A DNA stretch of 64,000 nucleotides. It comes from Hemibagrus wyckioides (lineage: Eukaryota > Chordata > Actinopteri > Siluriformes > Bagridae). Below, piece by piece: positions 34,122 through 43,293 of this stretch. The position numbers were made by a program, and so were the translations under genes. Location of the stretch: contig NC_080714.1 in the NCBI RefSeq assembly GCF_019097595.1, positions 490,259 through 554,258 of the forward strand, in the 5' to 3' direction. Position 1 is the stretch's first letter, and each line of letters begins with the position of its first letter. Below the pieces are notes generated by a model that was given only the letters and a program-made list of their open reading frames with translations, was not told where the DNA came from and did no database searches.

Positions 34122-37100
34122 GTTGGACCTGGAGAGTGGGACTCAGCAGTCTATCTACGGTCTCCACACGGGTAAACATTACGAGGTTCGAGTTCGCTGT
34201 ACGATGTCTGCCTTCAAAAACTTTGGGGATTTCAGCGACAGTGTCTTTGTTCTTGTCCCATCCACCCTGAGCCAAGGTCCTTATTCATACACACACACAC
34301 ACACAAATCACAAATCACACACACACATGAACGCTGAATTTTACGTCCAGTGTTTTTCTGAATACAGCTAGGTTTGTTCATCATCTGGCAGGATTTTATT
34401 AGCTTCTCCTCCATCAATCATACAGTAGAGTGAAGACCAGAGTGACTTCATCCTTTCTAATCTTATCTACTTCCTGTTCCACAGAGTTCACCCCTTCTAC
34501 TCTTTTTCCCCTCTCATTTTTCTCATTCATCAGCTCTTCAAAGTTCTCCTTCCATCTCCTCTGTACACTCTCCTCACTTGTGAGCATCTTTCCATCTCTA
34601 TCCTTAATAACTCTAACTTGCTGCACATCCTTCCCATCTCGATCCCTCTGCCTAGCTAACCTGTACAAGTCCTTCTCTCCATCTCTAGTGTCTAACCTAG
34701 TGTACAACTCATCATACGCCTTCTGCTTGGCCTTAGACACCTCCCTCTTCACTCTGTGCTGTAACTCCTTGTATTCCTGTCTATTCTCTTCAGTCCTGTC
34801 CATGTCCCACTTCTTCTTGGCTAACCTCTTCCTCTGAATACTATCCTGAACTTCCTCATTCCACCACCAAGTCTCCTTATCTTCTTTCCTCCTTCCAGAT
34901 GACACACCCAGCACCTTTCTTCCTGTCTCCCTGATCACTTCTGCTGTAGTTTCCCAGTCATCTGGCAGCACTACCTGACCACCCAGAGCCTACCTCAACT
35001 TCTGTCTAAATTCCTCACAACATTCCTACTTTTTCAGCTTCCACCACTTGCTTTTCTTCTCCATCTCTATCTTTGACCTCTTTTTCTTACAGACCATCAA
35101 ATTCATCCTACACACCACCATCCTATGCTGTCTGGCTACACTCTCTCCCACTACCACTTTACAGTCACTAATCTCTTTCAGATTGCCTCTTCTACATAGG
35201 ATGTAGTCTACCTGTGTGCTCCTACCTCCACTCTTGTAAGTCACTCTATGCTCCTCCCTCTTCTGAAAATAAGTGTTAACCACAGCCATGTCCATCCTCT
35301 TAGCAAAGTCCACTACCATCTGTCCTTCAAGGTTCCTTTCCTTAACTCCAAACTTGCCCATCACCTCCTCATCACCTGTGTTCCCCTCCATCACCTCCAG
35401 AACATTCCTCACAAACTCCTCCTTCAGGACCACACCTACCCCATTTCTCTTACTATCCACCCCATAATAAATCAGCTTGAATCCTGCTCCTATACTAGGA
35501 GCCTTGCTCCCCTTCCCCCTGGTCTCCTGTACACACAGTATATCCACCTTCCTTCTCTCCATCATATCAGCCAGCTCTCTACCTTTCCCTGTCATAGTAC
35601 CAACATTCAGAGTTCCTATTCTCAGTCCTACACTCTTACCTTTCCTCTTCTCTCTCTGTCTGCACACTCTCCTTCCTCTTCTACTTCTTCGACCAACAGT
35701 AGCCCAATTTCCACCAGCGCCCTGTAGGTCAATGGCGCCGATGGTGGTCGTTGTTAACCCGGGCCTCGACCGATCCGGTTTGAAATTCAGAGTACTGACG
35801 ATTCACATGGTTAAATTTGGCAATGTTTTACGCCGGATGCCCTTCCTGACACAACCCTCTCTATTTATCCGGGCTTGGGACCGGCACAGAAGTCACTGGA
35901 CTGTGACCCCCATGGCTAGATTAATAATCTGAATTTAATAATCTGGATTTAATAATCTGAGGTTAATAATCTGAGGTTAATAATCAGGGTTAACAATCTG
36001 GGGTTAATAATCTGAATTTAATAATCTGGGGTTAATAATCTGAATTTAATAATCTGGGGTTAATAATCTGAATTTAATCTTAGGTTACTAATTTGGGGTT
36101 AATAATCTGGGGTTAATAATATAGGGTTAATCTGGGTTAATAATCTGAGGTTAATAATCTTAGGTTACTAATCTGGGGTTAATAATCTGAGGTTAATAAT
36201 CTTAGGTTACTAATCTGGGGTTAATAATCTGAGGTTAATAATCTTAGGTTACTAATCTGGGGTTAATAATCTGGGTTAATAATCTGAGGTTAATAATCTG
36301 AGGTTAATAATCTGAGGTTAATAATCTGTGGTTAGTAATCTGAGGTTAATAATCTTAGGTTACTAATCTGGGGTTAATAATCTGAGGTTAATAATCTGAG
36401 GTTAATAATCTTAGGTTATTAATCTGGGGTTAATAATCTGGGTTAATAATCTGAGGTTAATAATCTGAGGTTAATAATCTGAGGTTAATAATCTGTGGTT
36501 AGTAATCTGAGGTTAATAATCTTAGGTTACTAATCTGGGGTTAATAATCTGAGGTTAATAATCTGAGGTTAATAATCTTAGGTTACTAATCTGGGGTTAA
36601 TAATCTGGGTTAATAATCTGAGGTTAATAATCTGTGGTTAGTAATCTGGGGTTAATAATCTGAATTTAATAATTTGGGGTTAATAAACTGAAGTTAATAA
36701 TCTGAAGATAAACACTTCAGTAAAGAATCTTCTGGTCTTTATTTATTGTTTATTTGTTGTTGTTGTTGAGTCATTTCCTCCTGAAATATCCACATGATTA
36801 TCAGATCTGGAGGAAATGGTTTAAACATCATCAGCCTGTGTGTGTGTGTGTGTGTGTGTGCATAAAGTGTTTTTGAGTGCAGTGGATCAGCTGAAAATGA
36901 AGTGTTGTCATTTTAATGTGTGTTGTTTTAATCAGAGCCAAAGTTCCCCACGAAGCTGCTGCTGATCGCTGGTGTCATCGTGCTGCTCATCTTCCTCATC
37001 CTCATTCTCCTCTCACAACAACAGAGGTAACACACAACACACCGAATACGCGCACACACACACACACTGTTCTGACTCAGGAGAATAATAATAATACGAT

Positions 37101-37766
37101 ATTACATTGTTTAATGTGTGTGTGTGTGTTTAGGTTGATGGTGATTTTGCTGCCTCCTGTTCCAGCTCCTAAAATTAAAGGGATCGATCCGGAGCTTTTA
37201 AAGGTGAAGTGTTTTTCATGCTAATGTTCAGTTGTAAAATCTCGCTCAGTTATTAATAGTTAATAAAGCTTTAATGATGTCACTTCCTTTATGAAGTATA
37301 GAGTGTATATGTATCTGGATTAAGAGGTGTTACATACGGCACTGCCACAAATCTCAGTGTAGAGCACCATGTTTCAGCTGATCATCACCATCAGGTTCAT
37401 CCAGCAGAATCTCACCTCATCATCTCCCTGAGGTTCACCTGCGCACACTCGCTGCTCTCTGATTGGTCAGAAGGTGGTGATGAATTCTCTCTAACAGCAG
37501 GTCTGACCGTAGCGCAGGGTCATTAATGCACTCTGATACTTTATCGTTTCTACAGTAACAGCTCATGTACAGGTGTGTGGGTTGTTTTTTTTTTGGGGGG
37601 GGCGGTGTTCTAATTTTGTTTAGAACAAAATTATCTGCCTGTTAAAAGATGGAGTTCTGTACATTCATCACAGAGTAAACACTGCAGTCTGTCTCTCTCA
37701 GACTCTCTCCCTCTCTCTCTCTCCCTTTCTCTCTCTCTCTCTACAGTCTCTCTCTCTCTCTCTCTC

Positions 37767-37808
<42 letters not shown>

Positions 37809-37852
37809 TTCTCTCTCTCTCTCTCCAGTCTCTCTCTCTCTCTCTCTCTCTC

Positions 37853-37891
<39 letters not shown>

Positions 37892-37964
37892 GTCTCTCTC
37901 TCTCTCTCTCTCTCTCCAGTCTTTCTCTCTCTCTAGTCTTTCTCTCTCTCTCTCTCTCTCTCTC

Positions 37965-38038
<74 letters not shown>

Positions 38039-38153
38039 GTCTCTCTCTCTCTCTCTCTCTCTCTCCAGTCTCTCTCTCTCTCTCTCCAGTATCTCTCTCT
38101 CTTTCTCTCTCTCTTTTTCTCTTTCTCTCTCTCCAGTCTCTCTCTTTTTCTCT

Positions 38154-38200
<47 letters not shown>

Positions 38201-38227
38201 GTCTTTCTCTCTCTCTCTCTCTCTCTC

Positions 38228-38262
<35 letters not shown>

Positions 38263-38367
38263 GTCTCTCTCTCTCTCTCTCCAGTATCTCTCTCTCTTTC
38301 TCTCTCTCTTTTTCTTTTTCTCTCTCTCCCGTCTCTCTCTTTTTGTCTTTCTCTCTCTCTCTCTCTC

Positions 38368-38416
<49 letters not shown>

Positions 38417-38481
38417 GTATCTCTCTCTCTTTCTCTCTCTATTTTTCTCTTTCTCTCTCTCCAGTCTCTCTCTTTTTCTCT

Positions 38482-38530
<49 letters not shown>

Positions 38531-41500
38531 CACCTTCCCCATGTAGGCTGGATGAATGCATGAATAGAACTTATAGTGAACAATTCTGTGTGATTATTAT
38601 TGTCCAGTTGAAAGAAAACAGGAGATTAAACATCTTTCAGCTGTGATGCGTTTCTTTTTCATCAGAGACAGACAGGACACACAGGCTTCTACATCAGATT
38701 TCCAACACGTGTTATCACAAAACACCACCTCACAACAACACAACCACCTCACAACAACACAACTACCTCACAACAACACAACACAACCACCTCACAACAC
38801 AACCACCTCACAACAACACAACCACCTCACAACACAACTACCTCACAACAACACAACACAACCACCTCACAACAACACAACCACCTCACAACAACACAAC
38901 TACCTCACAACAACACAACTACCTCACAACAACACAACACAACCACCTCACAACACAACCACCTCACAACAACACAACCACCTCACAACACAACTACCTC
39001 ACAACAACACAACACAACCACCTCACAACAACACAACTACCTCACAACAACACAACACAACCACCTCACAACACAACCACCTCACAACACAACTACCTCA
39101 CAACAACACAACACAACCACCTCACAACAACACAACCACCTCACAACAACACAACTACCTCACAACAACACAACACAACCACCTCACAACACAACCACCT
39201 CACAACAACACAACACAAACACCTCACAACAACACAACCACCTTACAACACAACCACCTCACAACAACACAACACAAACACCTCACAACAACACAACCAC
39301 CTTACAACACAACCACCTCACAACAACACAACCACCTTACAACACAACCACCTCACAACAACACAACACAACCACCTCACAACACAACCACCTCACAACA
39401 ACACAACACAACCACCTTACAACACAACCACCTCACAACACAACCACCTTACAACACAACCACCTCACAACACAACCACCTCACAACAACACAACCACCT
39501 CACAACAACACAACATAACCACCTCACAACACAACCACCTTACAACAACACAACCACCTCACAACAACACAACCACCTCACAACAACACAACACAACCAC
39601 CTCACAACACAACACAACCACCTCACAACTACACAACCACCTTACAACAACACAACCACCTCACAAGACAACCACCTCACAACACAACCACCTTACAACA
39701 CAACCACCTCACAACAACACAACACAACCACCTCACAACACAACCACCTTACAACACAACCACCTCACAACAACACAACACAACCACCTCACAACAACAC
39801 AACCACCTCACAACAACACAACCACCTGACAACAACACAACCACCTCACAACACAACCACCTTACAACACAACCACCTCACAACAACACAACACAACCAC
39901 CTCACAACACAACCACCTTACAACAACACAACCACCTCACAACACAACCACCTTACAACACAACCACCTCACAACAACACAATACAACCACCTTACAACA
40001 CAACCACCTCACAACAACACAATACAACCACCTCACAACACAACCACCTTACAACAACACAACCACCTCACAACACAACCACCTCACAACACAACCACCT
40101 TACAACACAACCACCTCACAACAACACAACACAACCACCTCACAACAACACAACACAACCACCTCACAACACAACCACCTTACAACACAACCACCTCACA
40201 ACAACACAACCACCTCACAACACAACCACCTCACAACACAACCACCTCACAATCCCCCAGTCTGAGAGGAGAACCCAGAGCTGGAGCTGAAGAAGATAAA
40301 GGAGAGATTTATGGCTTTGGGGAAAAAAACATGGCCGCCTGTGTTTTGTGTGTTTTGTTAGCTCTGTCAGTGTACACAAACTCATACGCTAGTTTAGCTG
40401 CGCTAGCACAGTGACAGGCCTGAGCATCCTCCTTCTGTTCCACTTTAGTGACCTTCAAACACTCACCACATTCTGGACCGAAATCATCGCAGAGAGTCGC
40501 TGAGCAACAAGCTAACCAGCTGACTGAATCAAGTAGCATTAGCAGCACTCTAACTGGTGTTTGGTTGTGAGTAGCTTAGCATCAAGCTAACGAGTTCTAT
40601 AGGACTGTGTAAACTCCTTAAAGTGAGGATGGAGATGTGGTGCAGGAGAAGGTTACTCTGTAGTGTAATGATCTCTGTAATTAACAGACTCCATTATTAT
40701 TGTAAAGTTCTGAACAGTGAGTGGTGTTATGGGCTCAGGGGATGTTATAGAGTGTAATTAGATGTTATAGAGTGTAATTAGATGTTATAGAGTGTAATTA
40801 GATGTTATAGAGTGTAATTAGCGTAAAGTCTTCTATAATAGAAACATCTCAAAAATTCCCCAGACCACATCCATATCTCCAGAGGTTTAAGCCCACTGAT
40901 TGCTTTGTCTCGCTCTCCTGTCTGACTGCCCTGTCTCACTGCTTTTTCTGACTGCTCTGAGTCACTCTCCTTTCTTACTGCTCTGTCTGACTCCTCTGAG
41001 TCACTCTCCTGTCTGAATGCCCTGTCTCACTGCTCTGAGTCACTCTCCTGTCTTGCTCTACCTGTCTGACTGCCCTTTCTCACTCTCCTGTCTGACTGCC
41101 CTGTCTCACTCTCCTGTTTTGCCCTCCTGTCCCACTGCCCTGTCTCACTCTTCTGTCTGATTGCCCTGTCTCACTCTCCTGTCTGACTGCCCTTTCTCAC
41201 TCTCCTGTCTGACTGCCCTGTCTCACTCTCCTGTTTTGCCCTCCTGTCCCACTGCCTCTTCTGTCTGACTGCCCTCTCTCACTCTCCTGTCCCACTCCCA
41301 TTTCACTCTCCTGTCTCACTCTCCTGTCTGACTGCCCTGTTTCACTCTACTGTCTCACTGCCCTGTCTCACTGCTTTGTCTTATTCTCCTGTCTGACTGC
41401 CTTGTCTCACTGCCCTGTCTCATTCTCCTGTCTCGCTCTCCTGTCTCACTGCTCGGAGTCACTCTCTTGTCGCACTTTCCTGTGTGACTGCCCTGTCACA

Positions 41501-43293
41501 GTCTCTTGACTGACTGCCCTGTCTCACTCTCCTGTTTTGCTCTCCTGTCCCACTGCCCTGTCTCACTCTCCTGTCTGACTGCCCTGTCTCACTGCCCTGT
41601 CTTACTCTCCTGTTTGACTGCCCTGTCTCACTGCCCTGTCTTATTCTCCTGTTTGACTGCCCTGTCTCACTGCCCTGTCTTACTCTCCTGTTTGACTGCC
41701 CTGTCTCACTGCCCTGTCTCATTCTCCTGTCTCGCTCTCCTGTCTCACTGCTCGGAGTCACTCTCTTGTCGCACTTTCCTGTGTGACTGCCCTGTCTCAG
41801 TCTCTTGACTGACTGCCCTGTCTCACTCTCCTGTCTGACTGCCCTGTCTCACTGCCCTGTCTTACTCTCCTGTTTGACTGCCCTGTCTCACTGCCCTGTC
41901 TTATTCTCCTGTTTGACTGCCCTGTCTCACTGCCCTGTCTTATTCTCCTGTTTGACTGCCCTGTCTTACTGCCCTGTCTTACTCTTCTGTTTGACTGCCC
42001 TGTCTCACGCTCCTGTCTCACTCTCCTGTTTGACTGCCCTGTCTTACTCTCCTGTTTGACTGCCCTGTCTCACTGCCCTGTCTTACTCTCCTGTTTGACT
42101 GCCCTGTCTCACTGCCCTGTCTTACTCTTCTGTTTGACTGCCCTGTCTCACGCTCCTGTCTCACTCTCCTGTTTGACTGCCCTGTCCTGTCATTTCACCT
42201 GGAGAGTCTGAGGGTTATGGGGTAGATGATCAGAGAGTGGAGTGTGTGTCCACTCCATGTTCCCTCACTGATCCGGTGTCTGGTTTTTGATGAAGTTTAG
42301 GTGGAAATGAACTAAAAGAAACCAAGAAGGAAAATCTTTAACCCCTGATCTTAGCCCTGCCCACTCAGTTATATGCTAATAGGATGTAAAATGGTTCTGT
42401 AATAACATGTTTTTAGTGAATATGACTTTAAGCTAATATAGAATTCTGTCTGATGTTTGCAGAAAGGGAAGCTGGACGAACTGAACACTCTGCTCAGCGG
42501 TCAGAACATCTACAAACCCGACTCGTATCTGGATGACTCGTGGGTGGAGTTTATCCAGATCGATCTGGACGAAGTGGCGGAGAAAAACGAGAGCTCCGAC
42601 AAACAGCGTCTGCTCGGCCCCTCCCGTCACGGCTCCACTCGGTGCCTAGGCTCCACCCACAAAGGCGATGACGATTCGGGCCTCGAGATGGACCCGGACA
42701 GGGAAGAGCGCCACCCTCTGGTCAGCAGGAGTGACTCGACACCGACTCCAGAACAGCAAACTGAGATTCAGATGCAATTTGATAGAAATGAGGGGAATAA
42801 CTGGATGAACATGGATTTTTACGCACAAGTGAGTGACGTCACACCTGCAGGGGGTGTGGTCCTCACACCTGAGCAACAGAACAACACACCAAGCAAGAAG
42901 AAGGGTGAAGAAAAGGAAGAGGACAAGAAGAAGGACATCCAGCTCATGGTGATCAAGTCAGACGGGGAATATTCTTCTGAGAGCGTCGCCTGCCACCTCG
43001 TTTCCGACTCGCCGCCCAGTCGGGATCCAGATCAGCCCTATCACGTTCTTCACCCTGACACCAAAGAAGAACGGCAGACGTCCTCTTACATCTCTGACCC
43101 TCCCCCACCTCCCCTGCTCCCCCCTCTCCCAGACTACACCGTCGTACAGGAAGTGGACGAGCAGCACAGCCTCCTTCTGAACCCCAGTCCTGCACCTCAG
43201 ACGCCATCTTGCCCTCAGAATCCCACCAAATGCCCCCCAAACATGCCTGTGGGGTATCTCACACCCGAGCTGCTGGAGAACTTCAGCCCCTGA
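26875..43293 (+). CDS. ghr: Growth hormone receptor, eight coding exons (gene span)
   Basis: Single-pass type I cytokine receptor for growth hormone; on ligand binding a receptor dimer activates JAK2 and STAT5. The joined coding exons total 1731 nt (576 residues plus stop), within the usual fish GHR range. Exon-end phases are 1, 2, 1, 0, 1, 2, 0, all junctions GT-AG. Seen: signal peptide (residues 1 to about 22), cysteines 43/53, 86/97, 111/129 as three disulfide pairs, hot-spot tryptophans 107 and 176, FGDFS at 229-233 in place of YGEFS, a membrane segment at 254-272, Box 1 (LLPPVPAPK, 282-290), DDSWVEFI (324-331) and several distal tyrosine motifs. Five N-glycosylation sequons lie outside. 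No mammalian exon 3 equivalent. The full cysteine set favours the type 1 (ghra) paralogue, but this is not decided here. Confidence 0.95.
26972..27844. other. ghr intron 1, proximal part
   Basis: Intronic sequence with CA-rich stretches (26973-27110), GT-rich stretches (27197-27360), a GA/GACAGA purine tract (27469-27560) and (CA)n at 27673-27695. No coding features. Confidence 0.7.
27845..31305. repeat. 23-bp minisatellite in ghr intron 1, about 150 copies
   Basis: The unit is ACTCACACTGGACTATAGTA plus AAG (23 bp). Two main classes exist: ...GGACTATAGTAAAG and ...GGAGTATAGTAATG; the second creates TGACTCA at the junction. Shorter deletions (CACTGAGTAATGACTCAC) recur at intervals and mark larger duplicated blocks. 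Confidence 0.97.
31306..31346 (-). repeat. Two inverted units of the 21-bp minisatellite at 32.5 kb
   Basis: CACTGGGACTCTGCGGTTCT occurs twice in tandem and is the reverse complement of the unit repeated at 32498-32765. It abuts the end of the 23-bp array. Confidence 0.85.
31347..32497. other. ghr intron 1, unique middle part
   Basis: Contains GT-rich (31388-31495) and CA (31911-31945) microsatellites and otherwise unique sequence. A 133-codon minus-strand frame (31869-32270) has no recognisable domain and is treated as chance. (GT)n again at 32317-32337. Confidence 0.5.
32498..32765 (+). repeat. 21/22-bp minisatellite, about 12 copies
   Basis: The unit is CAGAACCGCAGAGTCCCAGT plus G, with an optional extra A. 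The last two units read AGTCACAG. The same sequence occurs inverted at 31306-31346. Confidence 0.95.
32982..33035. repeat. (TC)n acceptor tract of ghr exon 2
   Basis: About 50 bp of TC/CT repeats ending directly in the CAG acceptor at 33035-33037. Confidence 0.9.
33038..33170 (+). CDS. ghr: ghr exon 2: first disulfide loop
   Basis: Starts after a (TC)n tract ending CTCAG. It encodes the start of the first fibronectin-like domain, with [13 protein letters not shown] (C43 and C53), which aligns with the mammalian CRSPERETFSCHW, and the NLS sequon. The donor is AAAAC|GTAAAC, phase 2. It follows a 6-kb intron. Confidence 0.92.
33185..33300. repeat. Degenerate TTAGGG-like stretch in ghr intron 2
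   Basis: Phrases such as TTAGGGTGTTGGGGGTTAGG and GATTAGGGGTTATGGG form a short G-rich run resembling vertebrate telomere repeats but irregular. Confidence 0.5.
33356..33531 (+). CDS. ghr: ghr exon 3: second and third disulfides, Trp107
   Basis: Acceptor TTGCAG, donor CATTG|GTACAC, phase 1. It encodes [25 protein letters not shown] and QQCFTVENI: the C86/C97 and C111/C129 pairs and W107, equivalent to human W104 in the hormone-binding hot spot. One sequon (NIT). Confidence 0.95.
33668..33846 (+). CDS. ghr: ghr exon 4: interdomain linker and domain 2 start
   Basis: Acceptor CCTCAG, donor GACAAG|GTAGGA, phase 0. It encodes [16 protein letters not shown] and [14 protein letters not shown], closely matching the mammalian PDPPIALNWTLLNVS and GWMVLEYELQY. 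W176 corresponds to human W169. Three sequons (NWT, NIS, NSS). Confidence 0.95.
34062..34120. repeat. (TC)n acceptor tract of ghr exon 5
   Basis: A nearly pure TC repeat of about 58 bp ending CTGTAG at the exon 5 boundary. Confidence 0.9.
34123..34276 (+). CDS. ghr: ghr exon 5: membrane-proximal domain with FGDFS
   Basis: The acceptor follows a (TC)n tract ending CTGTAG; donor CCAAG|GTCCTT, phase 1. It encodes HYEVRVRC, then NFGDFS, the family's YGEFS/WSXWS-equivalent motif, and VPSTLSQ. C221 has no partner among the six conserved cysteines. Confidence 0.94.
34430..35925 (-). pseudogene. RTE-clade LINE, defective, antisense in ghr intron 6
   Basis: Minus-strand order: a 5' leader (35925 to about 35670, with the RTE-typical GGAAGGGCATCCGGCGTAAA), then an AP endonuclease domain starting [20 protein letters not shown] with [10 protein letters not shown] (catalytic Glu), then, after a gap of roughly 70 residues compared with the family, [27 protein letters not shown] and RQHRMVV. 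The linker to the reverse transcriptase follows ([35 protein letters not shown]). Two in-frame TAG codons (35028-35026 and 34992-34990) interrupt an otherwise continuous frame. Similarity stops near 34436, at the start of the reverse transcriptase. The endonuclease D-x-N segment and the whole RT are missing, so it cannot move itself. Confidence 0.85.
35922..36712. repeat. TTAATAATCTG minisatellite in ghr intron 6
   Basis: Units GGTTAATAATCTGA (14 bp), with GGGGTTAATAATCT and TTAGGTTACTAATCT variants and a larger period of about 60-70 bp. It begins directly at the 5' end of the RTE copy. Confidence 0.95.
36936..37026 (+). CDS. ghr: ghr exon 6: transmembrane segment
   Basis: Acceptor AATCAG, donor CAGAG|GTAACA, phase 2. 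It encodes EPKFPTK then about 19 hydrophobic residues ([19 protein letters not shown]) and SQQQR, matching the mammalian transmembrane exon ending SKQQR. The preceding intron contains the RTE LINE and the TTAATAATCTG array. Confidence 0.93.
37134..37203 (+). CDS. ghr: ghr exon 7: Box 1 (JAK2 docking)
   Basis: Acceptor GTTTAG, donor TTAAAG|GTGAAG, phase 0. It encodes [20 protein letters not shown], almost identical to the mammalian Box 1 region [19 protein letters not shown], the proline-rich JAK2-binding motif just inside the membrane. Confidence 0.96.
37204..37689. other. ghr intron 7, proximal unique part
   Basis: Unique intronic sequence with a dispersed repeat copy at 37445-37570 and a T-run/G-run at about 37586-37603. 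No coding feature. Confidence 0.5.
37445..37570 (+). repeat. Dispersed repeat copy, second member
   Basis: CTCTGATTGGTCAGAAGGTG followed by an AACAGCAGGTCTGACCGTAG phrase; shares its start with 22418-22450. Confidence 0.55.
37690..38529. repeat. (CT)n tract with CTCTCCAGTC spacers
   Basis: CT runs of 10-40 bp separated by CCAGTCTTTCTC or CCAGTATCTC. The pyrimidine strand includes many CCAG| decoy acceptors inside ghr intron 7. Two near-copies exist: about 38036-38170 and 38224-38340, and again about 38350-38530. Confidence 0.95.
38725..40252. repeat. 19-bp CACAACAACACAACCACCT minisatellite, 1.5 kb
   Basis: Unit lengths of 16, 19 and 24 bp arise from gain or loss of ACAAC steps. The + strand has essentially no G. 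A 291-codon frame of HNHLTTTQ repeats is an artefact. Confidence 0.96.
40253..40740. other. ghr intron 7, unique middle part
   Basis: No gene recognised. A 79-codon minus-strand frame (40309-40548, with a Cys-rich [13 protein letters not shown]) lacks a recognisable domain and other signs of coding; I treat it as chance. Confidence 0.45.
40741..40820. repeat. 20-bp tandem repeat, four copies
   Basis: GATGTTATAGAGTGTAATTA is repeated four times without change. Confidence 0.97.
40900..42190. repeat. CTGCCCTGTCTCACTCTCCTG minisatellite, 1.3 kb
   Basis: Built from GACTGCCCTGTCTCAC, TGCCCTGTCTTAC and TCTCCTGTTT modules, about 39 bp in the regular part. A block with GCTCGGAGTCACTCTCTTGT occurs at about 41451 and again 299 bp downstream, showing internal duplication. 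Ends 270 bp before the last ghr exon. Confidence 0.94.
42463..43293 (+). CDS. ghr: ghr exon 8: cytoplasmic tail and stop
   Basis: Acceptor TTTGCAG; stop TGA at 43291-43293. It encodes 276 residues: [11 protein letters not shown], then [16 protein letters not shown], the ubiquitin-dependent endocytosis/Box 2 region (human [14 protein letters not shown]). Farther on, [17 protein letters not shown] matches human [17 protein letters not shown]. Tyrosines in [15 protein letters not shown] and VGYLTPEL align with human Y566, Y595 and Y627 contexts, the STAT5/SOCS docking sites. A proline-rich run ([14 protein letters not shown]) is a fish-type insertion. The whole tail is one exon. Confidence 0.96.
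   Translation, partial: KGKLDELNTLLSGQNIYKPDSYLDDSWVEFIQIDLDEVAEKNESSDKQRLLGPSRHGSTRCLGSTHKGDDDSGLEMDPDREERHPLVSRSDSTPTPEQQTEIQMQFDRNEGNNWMNMDFYAQVSDVTPAGGVVLTPEQQNNTPSKKKGEEKEEDKKKDIQLMVIKSDGEYSSESVACHLVSDSPPSRDPDQPYHVLHPDTKEERQTSSYISDPPPPPLLPPLPDYTVVQEVDEQHSLLLNPSPAPQTPSCPQNPTKCPPNMPVGYLTPELLENFSP

Noticed and set aside
40309..40548. 79-codon minus-strand Cys-rich frame inside ghr intron 7
   Set aside because: Short, no homologous motif recognised, antisense within an intron, and rich in GCTA-type intergenic phrases.
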